Part shown: positions 45,665-59,700 of the stretch, in pieces
How the letters are laid out: every line of letters begins with the position of its first letter
How positions within the stretch are numbered: the first letter of the stretch is position 1
Origin: Marthasterias glacialis
Taxonomy: Eukaryota > Echinodermata > Asteroidea > Forcipulatida > Asteriidae
Assembly: GCA_911728455.2 (NCBI GenBank)
Contig: OU452229.1
Coordinates: forward strand, 439,001 to 503,000
Direction of reading: 5' to 3'
DNA: 64,000 nt
The notes under the pieces: generated by a model
Database searches by the model: none
Seen by the model: only the letters and a program-made list of their open reading frames with translations
Told to the model about the DNA's origin: nothing
Position numbers and translations under genes: made by a program

Positions 45665-46527
45665 TTGATTCGGACGCTGCCTATTTTATGGTGCTCCAAA
45701 GTGTATTTTTATATAATTATAATATCTTGGATGATCATGTTCTCATTACTAGAGATTACAAATATCTTGGAATCACAATTCAATCGGATCTCAAATGGCA
45801 AACTCACATCAATACAATTTGTTCTAAAGCTACACAAACTATGGGCTTCATCAAGAGAACTCATTCTAAGCTCTCATACCAGCTTTATCTAGCACTCTGT
45901 AGACCAATTATTGAATATGCAAGTCCCATATGGAATCACCCAATGAAATGCAACACAAATCGTAGTAAAACAAATCAATACAAGATTCATTTTTAGACAA
46001 AACTCAATTAAAAATGGCTACCTGAATTACTCCCAACAGTTGACGACTAAATCTTACATCGCTTGAATCAAGGAGAAAACTGTTGAGTCTATGTTTTTGT
46101 TGTCAAATATTTTATAATAACACTGGCATTTACAATTCTTTGTTTTAAATCAACCAACACAGAGATTTTCCTACATTCAAAATTCCTTTCTCTAGATGTA
46201 ACAGTTTTTAAAGTTCCATGGATACTCGTTGTTTAACATCTATGTCTTTATTTAAAGTGGAAGTCAACAGTTTTCTCCGGGATGCGACTTAAATTCTCTA
46301 AATGTTAATGCTTTTAAATGTTTCCTGTGTAAGTGCTTGCCCGAACCTTTTTAATTAGCAGACTGAACCTTTCGTTACATGAACAATTGTTATTATTTTC
46401 ATTCTCAGTGAAGCTTTCTCCACATCTAATGCTTTCTTAATTCTTGTTCATTTTATTGTGTTATTCATTGAATTTTGTGGAGAGAAATAAAATAATATTA
46501 ATAATAATAATAACAATAATAATAGAG
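45665..46527 (+). mobile_element. Decayed CR1/L2-like LINE, 3' fragment
   Basis: The frame at 45688-45960 reads DYKYLGITIQSDLKWQTHIN, then KATQTMGFIKRTHS and LCRPIIEYASPIWN, the thumb and C-terminal signature of CR1/L2-type reverse transcriptases. Later pieces (SLESRRKLLSLCF) continue the pattern after several frame breaks. The copy ends in an AAT-rich tail (about 46490-46525), just before the TIR element. The catalytic FADD-type motif is absent, so the copy is 5'-truncated. Confidence 0.75.
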
Positions 46528-46542
46528 TAATTATGCCAACGT

Positions 46543-47367
46543 AATAGACCGATTGCACTACCCAAGTCACGTGACCTGTAGTGGGTATTTAAAGTAAACA
46601 AGCACGATGTCCTCCATATGAGAGTGCGGTACGGTACATGATGATTATTGCATTTGTTGATTCGATCAAGGCTTTTCTCTCTCGAAATCTGTGAAAAATA
46701 TTCCAGAGTTTGTACCAGAGACCTTCGAGTGGCCGAATAAAGCCAGTAAGGACAGTTCCAGCGAATCTTGGAAATTGTACAAGTAACGTATAAATGTGCA
46801 CGATGTGTACTAGTTGCACGACGCAACGTTTGGGTCAGACGACCGCGAGCACACACTTTTCAACACAAGAATGTCACAGTTTTGAAGCTGAAGCAATCCA
46901 AAGAAAAGGCTATCAAAAACTGTGTGATTCCCCCCCTTTTTTTTTTTTTTTTTTGTCTCTCTTAAATTTTGCAAGGATAGGTATAAATGACAACTTTTCC
47001 AACGTTCTTTACCCCCCTTTTTACAGTGATGTAGGCCTACAGTACAAACAAAATAACAGGCGGGTGGCTACATCGCCGTCCGCCGTCGACGCATAACTAA
47101 AAAATAAACCTTTTTTGTAGTTGAATACTGATAGTTTATGAAACACTTTTGTGATTAAAATCACTACATACAAGTTTAATAAAAGGGCATAGTAACTGTG
47201 TTATTATTACCAAAAAACTGTGTTATTATTACCAAAAGCCGACTGTTGGTGTGACTTTGTCGGTCACAGCATGTATTTGCACGTAGCTTGCCATCAGCTG
47301 AGATGACGTAGTACCCACTACAGGTCACATGATGACATGTAAACATTGGTCGCGCAATCGGTCTATT
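46543..47367 (-). mobile_element. Non-autonomous TIR element, copy 2 (inverted)
   Basis: Ends AATAGACCGATTGCACTAC and (reverse complement of right end) AATAGACCGATTGCGCGACC. Aligned in reverse, the interior matches the copy at 40209 along its length, including the patch AIIIMYRTALSYGG (minus, around 46620-46660). It has a T17 run at 46935-46953 and a short duplicated TGTGTTATTATTACCAAAA segment near 47196-47237, absent from copy 1. Confidence 0.6.
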
Positions 47368-49394
47368 CACAAAAACGAAGTGGGTTCTTTACCTTTCACG
47401 TTCGTGAACTTCGCTACAGCGACACACGTACATGTTGCGGCGGCAGCTAGTTGCAGCTCTCCCTCCTCCCCGCTGGGTTGGGTGTTGCAGCTCAGTCTTG
47501 TGGAGGTATATTCCGCTGATGTCTTAAAGAGAAAGAGGTAGGCCTCTCTCACTATAAGCTCTCCGGAAATTCGCATCTCAACATCAATGTCGGCAATTTC
47601 GTAGTCTTTAGTACTCAACTAGAACCGTTTACAATGCTGCTACAAAAAAGCCAAACTCACTGATTTTGATACAGAATAATATTGACAGTTTGCTGAGACA
47701 ACCAATAGGTTTCTCATTATATAAGCCAGAAAGAGTGGGTGTTTGACGAACAAGTGTGGGCCTATGTCGTGTGTCCAGTCCGCTGTACCCGTGTAAAACT
47801 ACAGCACGTGTTTCGCCAAACCCACTAGCTCTGGTCGAAAACAGAGCGTTAAACATCTCATTTGCATAACAAAGAGATTTGCATTTAGTTTGGCAAAGTC
47901 TTGATTCAGAGAACACATGGAATTTGCGAGATGCCTGAAAACTAGTGAAGGGACAAAAACAACCCTGTATGCTGTTTCTTTGGTTGGAAGAATTGCTATT
48001 CAGTGGGGGCAGGAGCCATGTGTTTTAATGAATTACACGTTTCTGGATCTTTTCGGGGTGGCACCTGGTGGGCACAAGAAAATGGGGGTGGGGGGGCACG
48101 TGTCCTCCAAGCACCTGGCTACTCCGCTGGACTGGCGCCCCCGAACAAAAGATGAAAAAGAAATTATACAAGTTAAAATAGGGAGTCTCTAGAAGTTCAG
48201 TTGGTAGAGCACAGATTCAAATCCCGCTGTAGTCAAAAGAAAGATTTTAATGCAGTTTTAAAAATCTAATGACGTCATGATGGCGTAATTTGTTCACAAG
48301 TCTAAGTTAAGATATACGCTACCGGTATAAATTGTACCGACATGACAATAATTAAGTATAAGATTCCCAGACCAGTTTTGGTTTTCAAAGAAACTTTATG
48401 GTTTTGGGGGGAAGTTTATCATTAATTCCGAAGAAATCATTCGCAGGCTTGCACTTAGCCTTTAGTCAAGGTGCTCGCAGCAACCTAAATGACATATTCA
48501 TCACCACAGCGCCATCAACGATACACGTGGGGGAAAAAAGCGACCCCGCATATCGACATTACATCTAATCATTTATTCATGAATTCAAGATTGCGATCAT
48601 AATCATAAACATTTTAAAATGTGTTTAACCAATCACCGTTGCTCACATTTCAGACTCTTCCATTTTTAGAAAAGGTTATGCCATCAGACGAATTTCACTT
48701 TAGTTTGAAAACACGCAGTGGTAAACCATAGCCGAAAATAAATGTTCAGCTGCTTGGCACGACAACAGTTAAGAAAAACACACAAATGCAGAATAATAGA
48801 CCAGTAAACAAAAGCAAAGACACATATAATATTGCCTGATGTATACATCCTTTATTTTCCCTAAAGTAATCCAGTAAAGAAAAACAAAACAAAGAAACAC
48901 AGAAATAAATAAGTCTGTGGTTTGCATTTCTTCTAGTTTTTCGTTTATTATTATATTTTTTTGAATGCTCATATTGCGTGAAGGTTGACGGGAATCCAGG
49001 GTCAAGTTTGCATAAGGACCATTTGTCGGCTGGAGGCTGATATTGCCTGGTACCCAACACATGTTTTTGAGCAAGAGTGCCAGTTAATATCAACCGCCAG
49101 TCGAGAAATAGTCCTTGTGAGAACTTGGCCCAGGAATGATGGATGAAGATTGATTTCGAGCTTGAGCTTGAGTTGGGCCACACACTGGATGGCAAACTAC
49201 ATACTTTGACTCTTTGGGGAAAAAAGGTGAAAATATTGAAACTCTTGGCAACATTTTATAGAACAGTTGACCAGTAGTCAAAGCTTGTGACTTGTGATTT
49301 GTTCGTGATTTATGCACTCCATACTATCATCACTGGGAAAGTGTTTTTACCATGTACAGTAATACAATGGCCCATCGTAGCAAGCAGACAGTTT
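47368..49394. other. Intergenic stretch; no recognisable gene
   Basis: Minus frames at 47367-47618, 47629-47916 and 48746-49195 are open but show no domain, signal peptide or convincing splice context. At about 48185-48240 a tRNA-like fragment (GTTCAGTTGGTAGAGCACAG, then ATTCAAATCCCGCTGT, lacking the anticodon arm) looks like a SINE remnant. Confidence 0.4.
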
Positions 49395-49756
49395 AGTCCA
49401 TTAGACTTTACAGTTATGATGGCAGAATCATCTGCGTGTGGGTTCGAATCCCGGTCATGACACTTGTGTCCGAGGGCAAGACACTTAACTAGAATTGCTT
49501 CTCATCACCCAGGAGTTAATGGTACAAATTTACTTACAAGGGAGGGTAGAGATTGTTATGTGAATGAGTAGCAACCTGTGCGCCATTTTGGCTGCCGGTG
49601 CTGCATACTCCAAAGGAGTTGAAGATGTTTCAGGAATGCGTTAAGGCCCAATATACGGGGGAAATTTGATACAATGAGTTTACAAACTTGTAAACTCATT
49701 GTATGTGCCTAATAAGTGCCTATTATTATCATTATTATTATTATTATTATTATGAA
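49395..49756 (+). mobile_element. tRNA-derived SINE with ATT tail
   Basis: A Pol III box B (GGTTCGAATCC, 49441-49451) follows a degraded tRNA-like head. The body (ACACTTGTGTCCGAGGGCAA, GACACTTAACT, TTGCTTCTC, TCACCCAG) is shared with the minus-strand copy at 57570-57745. It ends in a 34-nt palindrome (49670-49703) and an (ATT)n tail (49722-49755). Confidence 0.7.
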
Positions 49757-49916
49757 TGATACAGCCATGATACATGTACAAGAACCTTGAAGGACAAATA
49801 TGTTTTGCCCCATGCCAAAATCGAAAGTTCTCGAAATTAGTGAAATGGCATTAAACGTGAACACAACCAAATAATCACCCATTGTATCAATGTGACATGT
49901 TGAGAAATACTCAACA

Positions 49917-50254
49917 TATAGACCATGTTACCTGTGACATCACATGTTTACAAAAGAGCCACAGAACCTGGACTTCCTGCAGGCAGGATTTGTACACGTC
50001 TCAATGGGAAAATACTTTAAATCTTTCATTTTATGGAGATTGCACTGTCCGATTGTCATCAACTTTGGATATGAAGGAAAGGGGCACATCTCACAACTAG
50101 TTCAGCTCTCATTTTAATAGCCATTGAATTTATGTGGAAATTATGATACAAAATGTAAAATTTCTCATATGTCCCATGCAGTATCTTGCCTGCCAGTAAT
50201 TGCCCTGGAATGTACAAGGTCACTCTTTTGTAAACAAGGGTCACATGGTCTATA
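49917..50254. mobile_element. MITE with TATAGACCATGT inverted ends
   Basis: Left TATAGACCATGTTACCTGTG and then TGTTTACAAAAGAG are mirrored at the right end by CTCTTTTGTAAACAAGGGTC and ACATGGTCTATA. Length 338 bp, no coding capacity. The ends resemble, but do not equal, the AATAGACCG ends of the 0.8-kb elements. Confidence 0.55.
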
Positions 50255-50702
50255 GGAAACATTTAGGTGTAATTTGAAAGCTCTTATTCTAATCCATTTG
50301 ATGAACAAATAATCACAGTATTTGAGTTTTGGCGGGAAGAGCCTGGTTTTAAGCACAGGCGTCCCATAAGGTATTTATGTGAAATACAAAGGCCTATATA
50401 TGACAAATATTAGAGAAAAATTCTGCCCTGAGCTAACATCTTGGTTGCACACATGCAGTAAACCATACTGGATGGGCTGCAAGGTATAACCATATGTACA
50501 TTGTATGCACCTTTGCGCTCATAAAGAAATCAAATTTAAAATCAGTTTTAATAGAATAAATATCATGCCAGACGATACCAAGAGGTACTAGATCCCTGGG
50601 TGGTTCAAAAGCATCATTTCTGCCTCCTCGAGGCATACATCATCACATCAAGTCGACATACTCACAGCTTTTACTGTTTCTCATTGAACATGAATGCCTC
50701 AA
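50255..50702 (-). other. DHX29 3' UTR and downstream flank
   Basis: Below the TGA stop (50703-50705). An ATTAAA-type poly(A) signal on the minus strand lies at 50547-50552, about 150 bp past the stop. No other gene seen. Confidence 0.4.
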
Positions 50703-53700
50703 TCATTCTGACTGGATGAGCTCCAGTAGAATTTGGATTATCTTTTCATCTAAACACAAAGACAAAAACAAAGACATGTCTGATTAACAACATGCTGAAT
50801 GGATGTTTTTGCACAAGAGAAGACAACAATAAGTATGTCAATGTTTCAAAGTTGAGAATCTAACTTTCCCCAAGGGCCCTAAATTCACTAATTCAACCAT
50901 AACTACTACCTTGTAAATGACACTCGTGTAAGATAGACATGTCCGTCTCTGCCCCACAATCACAACGGAACTATCCTTTCACCAGCAACTTGGTTGTGTT
51001 TTGTTATGATACTTTAACAGAATGGAATTGTGCCTTCAGGAAAGACCCTGATAAGGTGGAAGCGTGAGGTCAATTTGACTTTTTGCAGTTATACAAACAG
51101 CTAGCTGTTTACTTTTTAATTTGGCATTTTAACGTTTCAGCAGTCAGGGTTGTAACTGGTGTAGCGGGTGGAACTTAATTGATTGAAATAATGTCATAAG
51201 AGAGGCAGTAGATTCGACGTGTCGTGGCCGAGGGGTTTAGTGTATCAGACTAAAGGTCTGGTGGCTAAGTCTTCAGGGTGTGAGTTTGAATCGAGGTCGT
51301 TAACTCAAAACCACACACGGTTTAACCGAATAACTGTAATTACTGAGCATGAAGTTAACATCATGAGTATTAAGATACATCCCATAACATAATTCCAGTA
51401 CCTTTATTTTACAAAATTATTTTAACGATAAGAACAAAACAAAATTTCTACTAAAAACTGTTAAGTTTTATGACCGTATTTCCAATAATGTACTTTTTAG
51501 ACCAACAATCAGCCAGAAAACTAAATTTTAGGCAAGTAACTGCATATATGTTGATGTACTCTTAATAAATTCTTACCTTGTAGATGTAAACTAGGTTGAG
51601 ACAGCTTCTTAATCAACATCATGTTAAGCAGATTACGTAATTCTTTAAAGATTACAGCCGTCTTGGCAGGTGCCTATAAATAAGCAAGCAATGGGGCATT
51701 GTTGAATCTTGATTTGGTTTTTCAATTTCTAATCAGTATGAAACATCAGTGGGTTTTTAACCAATAAAAAACCATAAAGGATTCTTGTTCTTATACAAAA
51801 TAGTTTTGTTTGCACACATTTTTCTGCATAGTAAGCATAAACATTTGCTGACCGGTAAACAGCTTTACTAGCTAAATGGTTTGACTACTCTTTCAAAACT
51901 CCACGCTTTATTGGCCTTAACAACATACCTGAAATTTGATCCAGTCATCTACCGTGATGACTTTCTGCCTGTGCTGTACAGCCAAAGCACCACCAAATAA
52001 CAAGAGTGGGTATGGAGAGACCAAGGAACTATCACGGATAAACACACGAGACAACTTCACCTGCAAGGAGAAACAATTTTTTGAGGTTGCATTGGATGTA
52101 CTGATTGCTATTTCACGATGCTGTTCTTTACTATTACCATATTTTCCTGCATATAAGACACATCTTAGCTGACTTTCAAAGGTAATCATCACTGCGTCTT
52201 ATACCATGGTATATACCATGTGCTCTTTGTTTACATCTCAACCACCCTCTACTGAAATCTGCTCAACGGTATGCGCCCAATTCTTGCTTTGAATAAATTT
52301 GGATCAGGAGTGACATCAAAGGTCACATGATTTCAAAGGGATCTGACCTGCGACATCACTCCCAACCAGATGTAAGCTGATAGTGCAGTGTTCTTACTTT
52401 GTGTGATTCAATAATATGTACATGAAAAAATTAACCTGAGAAAATTTGGGCTCAATCCATCGTCCGAGTCTGGAGAAAATAGTGAAAAACAGTGCACACT
52501 TTTCAATGTTTCAGCATGTAAAAAAACTAATCTTAATTTTGATTGTTACAACCAAAATTAAATCGGGTCTTCAAATTCTATTTTCTTGACTTTTACAGTA
52601 TTTTAGACAGAACTATTTCTATGCAAAATTGCTACTAGTGTGAACATAATCAGTAAGCTTTCAGATTGATACTAAAAAAAACAAAAATGTTTTGGATGAA
52701 TACCAATCCTGTATCGTACTTTTAATGTTGACAAACTTTTGTCTTAGATGATAACTAAAAGATTTTCAGAGGTACTCTTCAGTGTTATTTAAATGAAGAC
52801 AAGAAAGCATGCACTTACCTTCTCAAGGAACAGCAGCCAACCAACAGTAAGTAAACCTCGGTTAACAGATGCTGGATGTACGGCAACAGGACCCTTGGTT
52901 GTCTCAGCCACACAGAGTTTCTTAGCCTCCTGACCACCCTCCATCGGCTTCTGGTACAAAGTCTTGGCAACGTTTGGATACAGGCCGGCCGTGAGTACAG
53001 CTTTGAGGAGGGCAATGTTTCCTTGGGTGAGAGGGAATTTGGGTCCCTTGACTTGAGTCTTACTGATTTCTAGGATGCCGTCGGATGTAATCGGAGACTT
53101 GATCCCTGCTGCTTCAGGCTGCCGTAAGCCGTGTTCAAACCCTATGGATTGGATTAACCTGATCAGATCATTCTTCACATCCTGAAGTAAAAAATAAATA
53201 CGAATATGACAGAAAATCCACAAAGAATTAGCATCACACATTTATAAATCATCTTATTTATATTACTTTTCACTTATTCAAAATATTCCTCTGGCCTCCA
53301 TTTTACTTTAAATACTAAATCAGTCATATGAAAGAAGTATTTTAAAAGAACACCATTACTAATTGGGATATGTTGAGTGGCAGCATAGTGACGTCTACTT
53401 GTTTATTTTCCATTATTCATGTACATCTCTCTGAACCCTGAATTAACCCTGTAAGTTTGCTGCCACCTAGTGTTCAAGCAAATCTCCCTTTGGTCTCTGT
53501 TCATAGCTGTGATTGTGGGACTCTAGGTCATACCCTTTTAGAGATAAATCCATAGACTCCACACACTGTATCCTATTTAAAGTAGCAGAATCATCTCTTC
53601 TCTTCAGCTCCCTGACTAAGGCAGGCTAGTGAAAACATTGAGAAAACCAATACAAATCTTCAAAGAACCAAAACCAACAACAGTTCCTGTAAAGAACCAT

Positions 53701-56700
53701 GTAACATATTAAGTAGAGATAGTGAGATTTCATTCATGGTATACCCACATCTCAAACCCATCTCACAACAACACAAAACCACAAATCTTACACCAGGTGA
53801 GTCTAAACTTACCCTGATTGACAGAAGTGTAGTTCTACTCAAGAAATTTTGATGACAGTAGGACATTTCAGCGACCTTCCCCCTGGCAATAGCTTCTTCC
53901 CAACTACAACACAAAATAAGTTGTATTTAAATCATCAACATTAAACAGACGTTCCTGATTGCATCTACATTGTAGATGTAAATGGCAAAAGCTCATGATG
54001 GGTCAATATTCTTAGTTCAGATTGAATGAATTTGTAGCACTTGCAACCTGGGCCCAATTTCATAGAGCTTAAGCACAAAAAGTAGCTAAGCACAACAAAA
54101 TTATGCTTACCGGAACAAGGTTACCAGCAAAACTACCATGTCACAGGTACATTTGTGACTGGTATTCTGCTCATTTTTGCTTAGCAGAAAATTGTTAAGC
54201 AATTTTTTTTCTGCTTAAACAGCTCTATGAATTTGGGCCCAGGTCTCTTGCTTTTAGTTGTTGATTCTGCTCTAGAATGTGAAGAGTCATGGGTTCAATT
54301 CCAGCTTAAGTCAACTGTGGATTCTTTTCAACCAGTATCAGAAAAAAGCACATTCAGGCTCAGTAATATATGGTCCTTATCACAATTTGTGCAAATCTGA
54401 TGAAATTTAAAACTGGGTAATAAAACATTTTGGAGCTTTTGGTATATTGAGTTCATCGTCATTTTGGGGCATAAAGAAACATCAATTTAGGAACTTTTTC
54501 GTGCTTTTTGTGTGTGTGTACAATTCCTGTATCCGTGCCTGTTACGTGTACTTGCTTGTCATGTTACAGGACCATTATCTCTGTAGTGATCCTAGAGTAG
54601 TGGCAAGCAACATTGATATCTGGTGCTGCTTAAACAGTCATGTTACGAATCTCAAACACAACCAATCTGATCAACACCATATTATTTGATTATTTCTTAT
54701 TTAAATCTTTCTAGATAATGAAGCAAAGGAACTCTGAAAATGGCCTCCCCCTGTGATCTGTAGGTCTGACATTTGGTGTTCAATATGTAGCATAATGTGC
54801 CCTCCCTGCCCCCGTCCCCCCTCCCGGACACCCCCTCGTGTTCTTGGAATCTCAGGAATCTTTTGAAGATTTTCTGCAAGGGGGTACTTTTGCACAAGAA
54901 GGGAAGAGTGTTAGAGTATTGAAACTTTTTCTGAATGGGAGGTATTCCCTCTGCCACATATTGAGCATGGTACAAGTCTTTCTTGTATAGAGACGGCGAT
55001 GAAGAACTTATCAATTTCAGATATGGGAGAAAAGAAAGTATTCTAAGATCACAATGTTTGTAAAGACACTTCAAATTGCCATGCATCATTGTCTTATTGA
55101 TATGTCAGACCTTTATGCGTCTTCAGCTATGAAAATTTGATTTGAATCGTTTGTCCATTTTATTATTTAAAAAAATTACAGTTTGGCCAACTGGTTTTGT
55201 TGTATTTTCAATTGTTTGAAATATAAAGCTTGAAGTCATATTTCTTACTGTTATCCATCTTACCCAGCATAGACTTTGTAGACAGTGATGTGGTCAGAGT
55301 TTGCTATAGCCAATGCCTTCTTTGCTAGGTCAGCTTGTTGTCGTTTACCCATGGGTACCACAAAGGGTTGTTTATCAGTCATTGCTGCGGCCATCACAGC
55401 CTGTGTAGTCAACAAGAAGCATTTCATGAACCCAACAAATCATCCTTGATTTCATTTGGTTTGTTTGAAGTGGAGTCATTTGGTCATAATGTCTTTAAAA
55501 AGGGGGTTAAAAGTGATTTTAAACTTGATGACGTCATCATGACATCACACTTGTAGGTAAAACTACATGTTACATTCTTTCTATATTTGAAGTTGCAAGG
55601 CTGTATGAAACACAATGACCTACATTACATATATGAACATGCCTGTTATAAAGTTTAGTTAGGAGAAAATCAATTCTTAAAACCATTTCCATTTACATTA
55701 GAAGTTTTTTTGAGAGCTGAATTTTGCTAGAAATGTAGTCTACTTCGCTTTGAGAAACATTCATAACCACGCATAAGAAAAAGCTTCCTTTATAATAAAA
55801 ATGAGATTTTATAATTTGTGAAAACACTGATGGATGTCTGTAAAGTTGACAAAATGTTTCTTGATCCAACTTTGTGCTGACAATATTTGCTCTTGGGTTT
55901 ACTCTTTTATTGCTTGTTCTGTTCATCTAGAACTGATTTCATCAACATTGCTCAATGCATGGTACTCACCACTGGCTCCAAGCACCCAAACATAGCAGCA
56001 AACAGCAGCATCTTACCAACACGGACATTGACAGGCAAGGCAGCAAGGTGCTGGCCGAGTGGGGTCAATGTGGGGTCATCCACCTTACATGCCCCGACCT
56101 CTCTCAAGAGGCTCATGGCTGCCCTTATTGTGTTGAGTTGAGGTGGGTCGAGAGATTGCTGCAGGAACGCTTCAGGTGACCCAAGGTCACATTTCTGAAA
56201 TTAAAACTGGAGACTGTGAAACGGTTGCCGACAGCAGGAATACCAGGTCAATTTAAGTTGGGGAGGTAGAGCCTTCTGCTCTACCAGCCAGGCTTCTGAT
56301 GGATGATACCCAAGCCTACATCCTTACGGACTGTAAAGGGGGATACCCTGTTTCAGCCCCAGGAGTAAGTGGCAACGGCCCCTGGAATAAACAGTTAATT
56401 TGTAGCCCACACCTCGAGTGGCTTACTGGCCTTGTGTGTCTGGCGACTTCCATAAAAAAAAATTAAAAAAAATATATATATATACATTGTTTACACAGAT
56501 ATGGACATGAATAGGCTTTTCAAGAAGAACGCACTTTACCCGGTAAGTCTGCTGCCCTCTAGCATTTAAAAAGGCTCTCATTAGATTTTGAAAAGGGTTG
56601 TCAACAGTTAACAAAATTCAAGCTGTGCAAAAAGCACACGCATATTTTCAGCAAAATAAAACAGAGCTTAGCAGAAACAGGGTACTTTAATTAAATATTT

Positions 56701-59700
56701 TAACAGCCTTGAGCTTTTTTTATGCTAATGTAAATTTCCATATTCATGTCAAATTAGGCAGAAACCTCAATGTTGCAATTACTTTATACACAAAAAGTTG
56801 ACAGAATTTAGGATATTTCGTAGTCATAAACTTTCTTCTCTTTAGTAATTTTTTGTTGTGTCAGTTCAAGGCAGTAAGACGATGAGAAATTTGTTCTCAT
56901 AAATACTTTCAATAAGCAAATTTTAGGGTTCACAATTTCAACAGATTTGACAGAAAACTACAAATGAAATGACATCATTGCAACAGCGCCCTCAGTTGTT
57001 CGGAAAACCATGGACAATTTTAAATCTTTAAAAAAATGCACTTTTCAATCAAATTAACCAAAAAGGGATGTAAATTAGTTTTCATACACTTAAAGCACCC
57101 ACTCGTCAACATGCGACAAACAAATTCGTGCCACGAAAGATCACCTTTGACCTGTGCACACGTTGTACGTAAACTATGTACGGGTACATGATCGTTTTGT
57201 GCTACAGAAATAGTCCTTGGGTAATGGTGACGAGCAGGCATCTTTAAGGGGATAAGAAAGGAGCAGAAAATATGTTCCTAAGAAATATTTAAGTGACTGT
57301 AAGGTTGTAAGTACCTACCATGATGTGCAAGCAAAGATCTTCCAGTGGAACTCTTAGAATCTCAGGCGGTGAAAAGGACTTGAAAGACTCATATCTGTTT
57401 AAAAGTAAACAACATTAGTGAACAAAAATGACCAAAGTGATGTTTTCAGTCACATTAAGTGCTCCCCCCCCTTGGATTAAAGTCTAGTGCACATCGAATT
57501 AAAACATGAAAACATGAAATATAACATTAGAAGTACCATTACTCCTGCCTGACTATGAGCAAAATCATTTGGAGTAAAAATCATTCCCTAATTTACCTCT
57601 GGGTGAAGAGAAGCAGTTATAGTTAAGTGTCTTGCTCAAGGACACAAGTGTCATGATCGGGGTGTGAACCCACACCTTGATGACTTTGCTACCAGAACTG
57701 GAGTACACTGCACGAAGCCACTCGGCCACGACAGGCCACAAATTAAAAGATAGTCTTAAATTTAAAGAAAAAGTCAGCTGTCTTTTTGTAAGTATCTTTT
57801 TTTCCTGCTAGAATTTCAAGCATGTCGCATACTAGTATAAATACAAACACCCTGTCTGCATAAAAGAAAAGGCCCAAAACCTTGAAACCCCCCAAACAAA
57901 GAAAGGGTTTGTACTGACTGTTGTTTTGTGTAGAGTCTGAAGCAGAAGCCTTCTCTGACCCTACCAGCTCGTCCCTGTCTTTGCTTGGCACTGGCCTTGC
58001 TGATATTAGTCTCTACCAAGGCACTCAGTTGACTCATCTCATTGTACCTACAAATAAAGTCCAACATTAACATTCAGAAGATTATTTGTACAAACTGATT
58101 TCACATAACACAGATATTATCAACAAACATAAACACTTTATCCCATCCACTATACTTTATAACATCTCCTCTGCTTTAATCCTGCATTACATTTGTTACA
58201 GTACCCTTGCATGGCACAAACTGAGTGCCTGCTTGTTAAATAGATTTTTTTTTTTTTTTTCCAACACTTGTTTCTGGTCAGGGTTGTCAAATACTAGATT
58301 GGGGAGATCACTGCTCATATGCCTGCCTGGATGAATTTGAATTTAACATACTCAAGGTTTCTTTGTCTTCTGAGCTTGTTGTGTCTGTAGAAGAAAGTAC
58401 ATGTATTAGTTTTGATTCAAACAAATCTTACCTTGTTTCTTTTACTTTCCCAGCATCGATTACAAACACAACATCAGGAATAGTGATCCCTGTCTCTGCT
58501 ATGTTTGTTGCTATGACAACCTTACGCACTCCGGAGGGCGGTATTTCAAAAGCTGACGTCTGATCTTCAGATGACAGCACAGAATGTAAGGCTAGTATTT
58601 GGTACCTGATGATAAAAGTACAACAAAGTTTAAGAAGTTAGTTAGACAGGAATATCTTCAGGCATTCAAACACTTTGTCGAAAAAGAGGAAAGGGCCAAA
58701 ACTTTGTGCTGTGATTTTCAATTCTCAATTGCATTGCTGAGAAACCAATATTAATAAGGAAATCAGCTGAAAAATTGCATGTTTGAAATGTTCAAAATTG
58801 AAACGTTCAATTGTGTCAGTAATGGAAACACACATGTATGCAAATATATGTACATGCACATTGCATAGGACAACTGAATTCAGTGCACAAACGTTTTTGT
58901 ATCTCAATTTTGCAACAATATCTGGCATGAGAGAGGCTCCGTGCAAAAACATTTTGCACCACCACCGGAAGATCTATGTGTACATACGGAATAGTTTTAG
59001 CGAGATGTGACATTCGTGCAGTATCAAACATGCGCGTCTACTGAGGGATACTTTTGGAGATACAATGTTTATGCCTTCTCAGTTGCTGGTAAGAAAAGTT
59101 AACTACAAAGGTGAAGTGAAACACTACATCTAACTGGTTGCTAGAGTTTCATTACTTGACGGGTCAACTTACTTTTTCTCAGGGAATCTGGAATCAGTCT
59201 GAAGGAGTTCATAAAGTTCTTGGATGTTTGCGAGTCCAGGCATGAATATAAGAACAGCACCATCTATGCCTCTGTAGAGGGGATCTTGATCTAAAAAGCT
59301 GATCAGTTCCTGTGGTTAGGAGTAGAAAACAAAAGCGTGTACCAGCTTCTACGATAGAAACCTGATCCAGGGTTTGAAATATCTAATGGATTACTAGCCT
59401 CAGTGCAAGACATTGTGTGTTTACCACTGAACTCAAGACCAGCGACGGACAAACTAGCCGACCACGTCGTCTACGGAATGGGGTGCCCCAGGGCTCAGTG
59501 TTGTCTCCCATGCTCTTCAACATCTACATCAGTGACCTACCTTGTACAGCATCAAGGCAGTATGGCTACGCAGATGATCTGGCACTCCTTTATTCAGATA
59601 GAAACTGGACCAAAGTTGAGAAAGTACTTACTGCTGACATGAAGTTGCTCGCTGACTACCTGAAGATGTGGAGACTAAAGCTGAGTGTTGCCAAGACCAC

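Noticed and set aside
47367-47916. Minus frames MSTKDYEIADIDVE and neighbours as a new gene
   Set aside because: No recognisable domain, signal or convincing splice sites, and no related copy in the window.
48746-49195. 149-residue minus open frame
   Set aside because: Composition is random-like with no conserved pattern, and it overlaps no splice structure.
59417-59433. Met start of a 399-residue protein
   Set aside because: The Met lies in host intron left of the target-site duplication. The element is 5'-truncated, so this is a chance start.
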